Below are positions 57,830-64,000 of a stretch of 64,000 nt of DNA, in pieces. This stretch comes from Amycolatopsis mongoliensis (GTDB lineage Bacteria; Actinomycetota; Actinomycetes; Mycobacteriales; Pseudonocardiaceae). How positions within the stretch are numbered: position 1 is the first letter of the stretch; every line of letters begins with the position of its first letter. Under the pieces are notes generated by a model that did no database searches, had not been told where the DNA came from, and saw nothing but the letters and a program-made list of their open reading frames with translations. The stretch is from contig NZ_CP127295.1 in assembly GCF_030285665.1 (NCBI RefSeq), positions 5,456,001 to 5,520,000 of the forward strand, given 5' to 3'. Position numbers and translations under genes: made by a program.

Positions 57830-59299
57830 TCAGCCGGCGAACCAGTGCTGTGGCGCCGGCCGCAGGTTCTGGTAGATGTGCTTGACCTCGGTGTACTCGC
57901 CCAGCCCGGTCGGACCCAGCTCGCGGCCGAACCCGGACTGCTTGTAGCCGCCCCACTCGGCCTGGGGCAGGTACGGGTGGAAGTCGTTGATCCAGATCGT
58001 GCCGTGGCGCAGCCGCCCGGCCACGCGCTGGGCGCGGCCCGCGTCCTGGGTGAACACCGCCCCGGCCAGGCCGTAGTGGGTGTCGTTGGCGATGCGGACC
58101 GCGTCGTCCTCGTCAGTGAACGTCTCGACCGTCAGCACCGGCCCGAACGACTCGTCGACGACCGCCGACGAGCCCTGTTTGACCTGGTCGAGGATGGTCG
58201 GCAGGTAGTAGAAGCCGTCGGCCAGCGCCGGGTCGTCCGGACGGCGCCCGCCCGTCCGCAGCACCGCGCCCTCGGCCAGCGCCGCCGCCACGTACCTCTC
58301 GATCTTCGCCCGGTGCGCCGCGGAGATCAGCGGCCCGGTCTCGGCGTGCTCGTCGAACGGCCCGCCCAGGCGGATCCGCTCGGCCCGGCGCACCAGCTCG
58401 TCGACGAACTCGTCGTGCCACTCCCGCTGCACGATCAGCCGCGCGCCCGCCGAGCACACCTGGCCGGAGTGCAGGAACACCGCCGTCAGCGCGTAGTCGA
58501 CCGCCGTCTCGAAGTCGGCGTCGGCGAAGACCACGTTCGGGTTCTTCCCGCCCAGCTCCAAGGCCACTTTCTTGACCGTCCCGGCGGCCGCCGCGGCGAT
58601 CACCCTGCCGGTGGCGAGCCCGCCGGTGAACGACACGAGATCGACGTCCGGGTGATCGGACAGCGGCGCGCCGACCTCGGCGCCGGCGCCCAGCACCAGG
58701 TTCCCCACCCCCGCGGGCAGGCCCGCCTCGGTGAGCAGCTTCAGGAACAGGATCGAGGTGTGCGGCGTCAGCTCGCTGGGCTTGAGCACGAACGTGTTGC
58801 CCGCGGCCAGCGCCGGTGCGATCTTCCACACGGTCTGCAGCAGCGGGTAGTTCCACGGCGTGATCAGCCCGCAGACGCCGACCGGCTCGTGCACGATCCG
58901 GCTGAACGCGTCCGGGTTGCCGGTGTCGACGACGCGGCCCGCGTCCTGGGCCGCGAGCTTGCCGAAGTAGCGCAGGCAGGCGGCGATGTCGGCCATGTCG
59001 TAGCGGCTCTCGACCAGGCGCTTGCCGGTGTCGAGCGACTCGGCGCGGGCGAACGCCTCGGCGTCGCGGTCCAGCAGGTCCGCGGTGCGCAGCAGCAGGT
59101 CGCCGCGCAGGTGCGCGGGCGTGCCGGGCCACGGGCCGGTGTCGAACGCCCGGCGCGCCGCCGCGATGGCGGCCTCGGTGTCCTTGGCGGTGCCCTCGGC
59201 GACCGTCGCGACCAGGGAGCCGTCGGCCGGGCAGCGGATCTCCCGCCGGCCGCCGCCGATCGCGTCCACCCAGTCGCCGCCGATGAAGAAGTCCGCCAT
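57830..59299 (-). CDS. NAD(P)-dependent aldehyde dehydrogenase (betaine-aldehyde type)
   Basis: A 489-residue aldehyde dehydrogenase. ITPWNYPLLQTVWKIAPAL and FVLKPSELTP are the cofactor-binding motifs, VALELGGKNPNVVF carries the general-base glutamate, FLHSGQVCSAGARL the catalytic cysteine, and the C-terminus has GGYKQSGFGRELG. The pattern fits betaine-aldehyde or aminobutyraldehyde dehydrogenases. The start at ATG 59299 gives the usual N-terminus (MADFFIGGDWV). No choline or polyamine genes lie directly beside it. Another dehydrogenase of the same family is at 62922. Confidence 0.9.
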   Translation of the reverse strand: MADFFIGGDWVDAIGGGRREIRCPADGSLVATVAEGTAKDTEAAIAAARRAFDTGPWPGTPAHLRGDLLLRTADLLDRDAEAFARAESLDTGKRLVESRYDMADIAACLRYFGKLAAQDAGRVVDTGNPDAFSRIVHEPVGVCGLITPWNYPLLQTVWKIAPALAAGNTFVLKPSELTPHTSILFLKLLTEAGLPAGVGNLVLGAGAEVGAPLSDHPDVDLVSFTGGLATGRVIAAAAAGTVKKVALELGGKNPNVVFADADFETAVDYALTAVFLHSGQVCSAGARLIVQREWHDEFVDELVRRAERIRLGGPFDEHAETGPLISAAHRAKIERYVAAALAEGAVLRTGGRRPDDPALADGFYYLPTILDQVKQGSSAVVDESFGPVLTVETFTDEDDAVRIANDTHYGLAGAVFTQDAGRAQRVAGRLRHGTIWINDFHPYLPQAEWGGYKQSGFGRELGPTGLGEYTEVKHIYQNLRPAPQHWFAG

Positions 59300-59485
59300 G
59301 CGTCCCATTCTCGTGGCCACCCCGCGTGACCGCCACAGCACGGCGGGGAGACGAGGTTCACCTCAGGAGATGACGGGTGCTCGCGCTCCGCCTGTGACGC
59401 CGGACGCGGCGGGCGGAAGGCCGGTGGCCGGTCTCCGTAGACTGGCCGGAACGCGAGGCGTGCTGACCAAGTGAGGTGGAGACTG

Positions 59486-61402
59486 GTGACGTTGCTGGAG
59501 TCCGTGAGCGGACCGGCGGACCTGAAGCGCATGAGTGTCGAGGACCTCGGCGAGCTGGCCGCCGAGATCCGGGACTTCCTCGTCGACAAGGTCCGCCGCG
59601 CCGGCGGGCACCTGGGGCCGAACCTCGGCGTCGTCGAGCTGACCCTCGCGCTGCACCGCGTGTTCGACTCACCGCGCGACGCGATCGTCTGGGACGTGGG
59701 ACACCAGGCCTACGTGCACAAGATCGTCACCGGCCGCGCGGACGGCTTCGACCGGCTGCGCCAGACCGGCGGCGTCACCGGTTACCCGTCGCGCGCGGAG
59801 AGTGACCACGACTGGGTCGAGAGCAGCCACGCCTCCTCCGCGCTGTCCTATGTGGACGGGCTGGCGAAAGCCTTCGCCCTGGACGGCGGCGAGCGGCACG
59901 CGGTCGCCGTCGTCGGGGACGGCGCGCTCACCGGCGGCATGTGCTGGGAGGCGCTCAACAACCTCGCCGCGCACCGCGAACGCCCGGTCGTCATCGTCAT
60001 CAACGACAACGGCCGCTCCTACTCGCCGACCATCGGCGGCCTCGCCGACCACCTCGCGGCGCTGCGCCTGCAGCCCGGCTACGAGCGGCTGCTCGACGGC
60101 GGCCGCGAGATCCTCAAGCACACGCCGGTCGTCGGCAAGCCGATCTACGCCGCGCTGCACGCCGCGAAGGCGGGGTTGAAGGACGCGCTGAGCCCGCAGG
60201 CGATGTTCTCCGACCTCGGCCTGAAGTACCTCGGCCCGGTCGACGGTCACGACCAGGTGGCGCTGGAGAAGGCCCTGCACAGCGCGAAGGCGTTCGGCGG
60301 CGCGGTGATCGTGCACGTGGTGACCGAGAAGGGCCACGGCTACGCGCCCGCGGTCAACCACGAGCACGACCAGATGCACCAGACCGACCCGATCGACCCG
60401 GAGACCGGCTTGCCGCCGGTGAAGGGCCCGAGCTGGACGGGCGTGTTCGGCGACGAGCTGGCGAAGATCGGTGCGGAGCGCGAGGACGTCGTCGCGATCA
60501 CCGCGGCGATGCTGCGCTCGACCGGCCTCGACAAGTTCGCCGAGGCGTTCCCGGACCGCTGGTACGACGTCGGCATCGCCGAGCAGCACGCGGTGACGTC
60601 GGCGGCGGGGCTCGCGATGGGCGGGCTGCACCCGGTCGTCGCGATCTACTCGACGTTCCTCAACCGCGCGTTCGACCAGGTGCTGATGGACGTCGCGCTG
60701 CACCGCCAGCCGGTCACGCTGGTGCTGGACCGCGCCGGCATCACCGGCCCCGACGGGCCGAGCCACCACGGCATGTGGGACCTGTCGCTGCTGGGCATGG
60801 TGCCGGGCATGCGCGTGGCCGCCCCGCGCGACCCGGCGACCCTGCGGGAGGAGCTGCGCGAGGCCGTGGCGGTGTCCGACGGCCCGACGGCGCTGCGTTT
60901 TTCGAAGGGCAAGGTCGGCTCGGACGTCCCGGCGGTCGAGCGGCTGGGCACGGTCGACGTGCTGCGCCGCCCTGTCGAAGGTGCCGACGTCCTGCTGGTG
61001 ACGGTGGGCCCGTTCGCGACGCTGGGCCTGGCGGCCGCCGACCGGCTCGCCGACCAGGGCATCGGCGTGACGGTGGTCGACCCGCGCTGGGTGCTGCCGG
61101 TCCCGGCCGAGCTGGTCGCGCTGGCGGCCCAGCACAAGCTGGTGGTGACGGTGGAGGACAGCGGCCGTCACGGCGGCTTCGGCTCGGCACTGGCGGCGAT
61201 GTTCCGCGACGCCGAATGCGACGTCCCGCTGCGGGACCTGGCGGTGCCGCAGACGTTCCACGACCTGGGCAGCCGGGACGAGGTGCTGGGCCGGATCGGC
61301 CTGACGGCTCAGGACGTCGCCCGCCGCGTGACGGAGTGGGCCTCCCGCCTGGGCTCGCCCTCGGAGCCCGCGCCCGAGAAGAAGGACGCGAACCGCAGCT
61401 GA
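59486..61402 (+). CDS. dxs: 1-deoxy-D-xylulose-5-phosphate synthase
   Basis: The first enzyme of the MEP isoprenoid route, joining pyruvate and glyceraldehyde 3-phosphate with thiamine diphosphate. At 638 residues it is full length. [20 protein letters not shown], the catalytic [15 protein letters not shown], the thiamine-binding [34 protein letters not shown], and [18 protein letters not shown] are all present. GTG 59486 has GAGGTGGAG just upstream; an ATG 5 codons before lacks that support. It is one of the genes whose order near sigA is shared with mycobacteria. Confidence 0.97.
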   Translation: MTLLESVSGPADLKRMSVEDLGELAAEIRDFLVDKVRRAGGHLGPNLGVVELTLALHRVFDSPRDAIVWDVGHQAYVHKIVTGRADGFDRLRQTGGVTGYPSRAESDHDWVESSHASSALSYVDGLAKAFALDGGERHAVAVVGDGALTGGMCWEALNNLAAHRERPVVIVINDNGRSYSPTIGGLADHLAALRLQPGYERLLDGGREILKHTPVVGKPIYAALHAAKAGLKDALSPQAMFSDLGLKYLGPVDGHDQVALEKALHSAKAFGGAVIVHVVTEKGHGYAPAVNHEHDQMHQTDPIDPETGLPPVKGPSWTGVFGDELAKIGAEREDVVAITAAMLRSTGLDKFAEAFPDRWYDVGIAEQHAVTSAAGLAMGGLHPVVAIYSTFLNRAFDQVLMDVALHRQPVTLVLDRAGITGPDGPSHHGMWDLSLLGMVPGMRVAAPRDPATLREELREAVAVSDGPTALRFSKGKVGSDVPAVERLGTVDVLRRPVEGADVLLVTVGPFATLGLAAADRLADQGIGVTVVDPRWVLPVPAELVALAAQHKLVVTVEDSGRHGGFGSALAAMFRDAECDVPLRDLAVPQTFHDLGSRDEVLGRIGLTAQDVARRVTEWASRLGSPSEPAPEKKDANRS

Positions 61403-61413
61403 GTGGTCCCGGA

Positions 61414-61468
61414 TGTAGTGAATGACTCATTCCTGTCGTCAGACGACAGGAATGAGTCATTCACTACA
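61414..61468. terminator. 27-bp perfect hairpin between dxs and the NCS1 permease gene
   Basis: Arms 61414-61440 and 61442-61468 are perfect complements around a single A. The outer word GTGAATGACTCATT matches the GTGAA-G-C-C-TT pattern of the 49704 and 51718 hairpins. It ends 5 nt before the permease stop. Confidence 0.9.
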
Positions 61469-61473
61469 CGTGG

Positions 61474-62925
61474 TCAGGCCTCGGCGGGGACCGTGAGGAC
61501 GGCCGTCGGCGCCGGTACCGAGCCGAACACCTCCGGTGGCTCCGGGAACAGCTTCACCAGCACCGGATAGGCCACCGCGGCGGTCACCAAGGTCACCAGC
61601 AGGCTGATGTCGACCCCGCCCGCGACGTCCCGCAACGGTCCCGCGATCATCGGCGTGTTCGCGCACAGCAGGCCCAGCGCCGTCGCCGGGACCCAGGCCG
61701 CCATCGCGCGCCAGTTCACCCCGCGGGCGAACCAGTACCGCCCGCCTCGGCGGCCCTCGTTGAACACCTGCAGGTCCGCCACGTCGTAGAACCCGCGCCG
61801 CTGGACGAAGCCGATCATCATGATCACCATCCACGGCGACGTGCACAGCACGATCAGCGTGGCGAACGCGTTGATGCTCGACACCATGTCCAGTGCGAAG
61901 TTGCCGACGAAGATGAACGCCACGCTCAGCGTCCCGATCAGCAGCGTCGCCTGGACGCGGGACAGCCGCGGGAAGATCGAGCTGAAGTCCAGGCCCGTGC
62001 CGTACAGCGACGTCGTGCCCGTGGACAGGCCGCCGATCAGCGCCACCACGATCAGCGGGATCGCGTACCAGAGCGGGGAAACCGCCGTCAGGCCGGTGAT
62101 GTAGTCGGCCGGGTCGGCGACCAGTGTCGCCGTCGCGATGCCGAAGCCGAACGGCAGCAGCGTCGCCACCTGGGCCAGGAACGGTGCCGCCAGCAAGGAA
62201 CGTTTGCCGAAAGAAGAAGGGATGTAGCGGGCCCAGTCGCCGAGGAACGCGCCGAACGAGATCGGGTTGGCCAGCGCCGTCAGCGCCGCCAGGGTGAACG
62301 TCGGCCAGAACGTGCCCAGCGCGTACGTCCCGGTGCCCGCGTACCCCGGGTCGAACGTGCCGCCGTACGCCACCACGCCGAGCAGCATGATCGCCGTGCC
62401 GAGCACCACCGCGACCCGGTTCACCAGCAGCATGAACCGGTAGCCGTAGATGCACACGACGAGCGTCGCGACCGCGATCACGCCGTACGCGACCGCCCGC
62501 AGCGCCGCGCCGCCGTCGAAGCCGAAGAGCCGTTGCGCGGCCCCGGCGACGGCGTCCCCGCTGACCCAGACCGAGATCGCGAAGAACGTGATCGCCGTCA
62601 GCAGCGAAAGGAACGACCCGACGCAGCGGCCGACCACGCCGAAGTGCGCGCCGGACGACACCGCGTTGTTGGTGCGCGTGCGCGGCCCGAACAGCGCCAT
62701 CGGCGCGAGCACGAGCCCGCCGACGACCACGCCGAGCGCGGTCGCCAGAGCCGCGTCGCGGAAGCTCAGGCCGTACGCGATCGGCAGGGTGCCCAGGATG
62801 ATGGTGGCGAACGTGTTCGCGCCGCCGAACGCCATCCGGAACAGGTCACGCGGGCGCGACGTCTGCTCCGCCGGCGGGATCGGCGCGATCCCGTGCCGTT
62901 CGACCTCGGTGATCTTGTCGCTCAT
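61474..62925 (-). CDS. NCS1-family permease (cytosine/purine/hydantoin type)
   Basis: A 483-residue transporter with about 12 hydrophobic segments. MAFGGANTFATIILGTLPIA and SSGAHFGVVGRCVGS are in TM1 and TM3, and ANPISFGAFLGDWARYIP is the typical NCS1 block near residue 225. The family carries cytosine, purines, hydantoins, or in some actinomycetes putrescine-related compounds. The ATG at 62925 overlaps the stop of the aldehyde dehydrogenase gene by 4 bp, so its substrate is probably turned into an aldehyde. Substrate is inferred, not seen. Confidence 0.9.
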   Translation of the reverse strand: MSDKITEVERHGIAPIPPAEQTSRPRDLFRMAFGGANTFATIILGTLPIAYGLSFRDAALATALGVVVGGLVLAPMALFGPRTRTNNAVSSGAHFGVVGRCVGSFLSLLTAITFFAISVWVSGDAVAGAAQRLFGFDGGAALRAVAYGVIAVATLVVCIYGYRFMLLVNRVAVVLGTAIMLLGVVAYGGTFDPGYAGTGTYALGTFWPTFTLAALTALANPISFGAFLGDWARYIPSSFGKRSLLAAPFLAQVATLLPFGFGIATATLVADPADYITGLTAVSPLWYAIPLIVVALIGGLSTGTTSLYGTGLDFSSIFPRLSRVQATLLIGTLSVAFIFVGNFALDMVSSINAFATLIVLCTSPWMVIMMIGFVQRRGFYDVADLQVFNEGRRGGRYWFARGVNWRAMAAWVPATALGLLCANTPMIAGPLRDVAGGVDISLLVTLVTAAVAYPVLVKLFPEPPEVFGSVPAPTAVLTVPAEA

Positions 62926-64000
62926 GCGAACCTCGTCATCACGTGCTTGACGCGGGTGTACTCGGCGAAGGCGTACGCGGAGAGGTCCTTGCCGTGCCCG
63001 GAGTGGCCGAACCCGCCGTGCGGCATCTCGGCGACCAGCGGCCCGTGCGTGTTCACCCACACGCACCCGAAGTCCAGCTCGGCCGACACCCGTGCGGCGA
63101 CGCCGAGGTCGTTCGTCCAGACCGACGACGCTAGGCCGTAGGGCACGCCGTTGGCCAGCGCCACGCCTTCTTCTTCGTCCGAAAAGGACTGGACCGTGAC
63201 GACCGGCCCGAAGATCTCCTCCTGGACGATCTCGTCGTCCTGGCGCAGCCCCGAGACCACGGTGGGGGAGAAGTAGAAGCCCCGGGAGCCGAACCGCGTC
63301 CCACCGGTCTCGACGCGGGCGTGCGACGGCAACCGCTCGATCAGACCCTCGACGCGCGAGAACTGCGCAGCGCTGTTCAGCGGGCCGAAATCGACTCCCG
63401 GCGTCTGCGCCGAAGCGACCTTGGTCAGCTCGCGGACGAAGTCGTCGTGGATCGAGGCGTGCACCAGCACCCGGCTGCCCGCGGTGCAGTCCTGGCCCGC
63501 GTTGTAGAACGCGGCGCCGACGATGCCTTCGGCCGTCGAGGCGAGGTCGGCGTCCGGGAACACCAGCAGCGGTGCGTTGCCGCCCAGTTCCAGGTGGGTG
63601 CGCTTGAGGTCGGCGGCCGCCACGGTGGCGACGTCGATGCCCGCCCGCGTCGACCCGGTGATCGAGACGAGTTCGGTGAGCGGGTGGCGGACCAGGGCAC
63701 GGCCGGTGTCGCGGTCGCCGGTGAGCACGGTGAACGCGCCCGGTGGCAGGAACTCGGCCGCGATCTCGGCCAGCAGCACGGCGGTCGAGGGCGTCGTCTC
63801 GGCCGGCTTGAGCACCACGGTGTTGCCCGCGGCCAAGGCCGGTGCGATCTTCCAGACCGCCATCATGAGCGGGTAGTTCCACGGCGCGATCTGCGCGCAG
63901 ACGCCCACCGGCTCGCGGCGGATCACCGACGTGTGGCCCGGCGCGTACTCCCCGGCGGCCGTGCCTTCCAGCTGCCGCGCGGCGCCGGCGAAGAACCGCA
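62922..64000 (-). CDS. Aminobutyraldehyde-dehydrogenase-like protein (5' part outside window)
   Basis: The frame runs off the right edge: before the first in-frame GTG at 63926 it still reads FFAGAARQLEGTAAGEYAPG, conserved family sequence, so the start is beyond 64000. The visible 359 residues hold APWNYPLMMAVWKIAPAL, the glutamate in THLELGGNAPLLVF, the catalytic cysteine in NAGQDCTAGSRVL, and GGFGHSGHGKDLSAYAF. The FAG..RQLEG-AAGEY region suits gamma-aminobutyraldehyde dehydrogenases, which finish putrescine breakdown to GABA. It is coupled to the NCS1 permease gene. Confidence 0.9.
   Translation of the reverse strand, partial: RFFAGAARQLEGTAAGEYAPGHTSVIRREPVGVCAQIAPWNYPLMMAVWKIAPALAAGNTVVLKPAETTPSTAVLLAEIAAEFLPPGAFTVLTGDRDTGRALVRHPLTELVSITGSTRAGIDVATVAAADLKRTHLELGGNAPLLVFPDADLASTAEGIVGAAFYNAGQDCTAGSRVLVHASIHDDFVRELTKVASAQTPGVDFGPLNSAAQFSRVEGLIERLPSHARVETGGTRFGSRGFYFSPTVVSGLRQDDEIVQEEIFGPVVTVQSFSDEEEGVALANGVPYGLASSVWTNDLGVAARVSAELDFGCVWVNTHGPLVAEMPHGGFGHSGHGKDLSAYAFAEYTRVKHVMTRFA

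Overview
This 64 kb window is bacterial chromosome from a high-GC actinomycete. I would place it in the Pseudonocardiales, most likely Amycolatopsis or a close relative. The reasons are the very GC-rich third codon positions, many GTG starts, the actinobacterial families DUF3039, DUF3093, DUF3099, DUF3159, DUF3710 and DUF4193, a mycothiol-type DinB protein, and a gene order around sigA, dut and dxs that matches what I recall of the mycobacterial sigA-dxs neighbourhood. I see no rRNA, tRNA, insertion sequence, prophage or CRISPR array. All intact genes look like ordinary host DNA.

Layout. (1) 1-4.4 kb: the end of a DUF3099 gene, a tightly packed leftward operon (Spo0M, PPOX flavoprotein, HD phosphohydrolase, PsuG, PsuK: pseudouridine breakdown plus stress-type genes), and DUF3039. 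(2) 4.5-12 kb: a secreted protein, an RND efflux pump, a YihY/BrkB membrane protein and a superfamily 2 helicase. (3) 12.4-17.4 kb: a xylose-type sugar ABC importer (lipoprotein, ATPase, permease) with its own ROK repressor, plus a candidate promoter and palindromic operator. (4) 17.5-22.8 kb: a small zinc-binding protein, an EamA exporter, a glutamine-synthetase-like enzyme, a protein I read as a C39-peptidase-like fold, and an amino-acid permease. (5) 22.9-41.1 kb: a large alpha-glucan and trehalose cluster, malQ-glgX1-treY-treZ-glgX2 and then glgE-treS-mak-glgB. (6) 41.3-46.2 kb: a small membrane protein, a secreted protein, sigA, ppgK and an inositol-monophosphatase family gene. (7) 46.3-56.4 kb: cei, DUF4193, DUF3093, dut, DUF3710, a hydrolase, an OB-fold protein, DUF3159, ceoC-ceoB, a KimA-like APC transporter and a TrmA-type RNA methyltransferase. 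(8) 56.4-64 kb: a DinB protein, a small membrane protein, two aldehyde dehydrogenases, dxs and an NCS1 permease.

How the genes fit together. The glucan cluster carries both halves of the actinobacterial glycogen-trehalose cycle. TreS, Mak, GlgE and GlgB turn trehalose into branched glucan by way of maltose-1-phosphate. GlgX, TreY and TreZ debranch glucan and release trehalose. MalQ recycles maltodextrins. PpgK, beside sigA, can phosphorylate the glucose set free. CeoB, CeoC and the KimA-like permease look like a potassium-uptake module.

The most unusual non-coding content is a set of long hairpins. Four of them, all at convergent gene ends, share a GAAKGNCKCMTT word in their arms but have different inner sequences. 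A second family of compound hairpins built on GTCGACACGCGTGAT brackets the glgE operon, and a related cluster of ATCACGCGTGAT palindromes lies upstream at 5.4 kb. Nearly every convergent junction in the window has its own hairpin.
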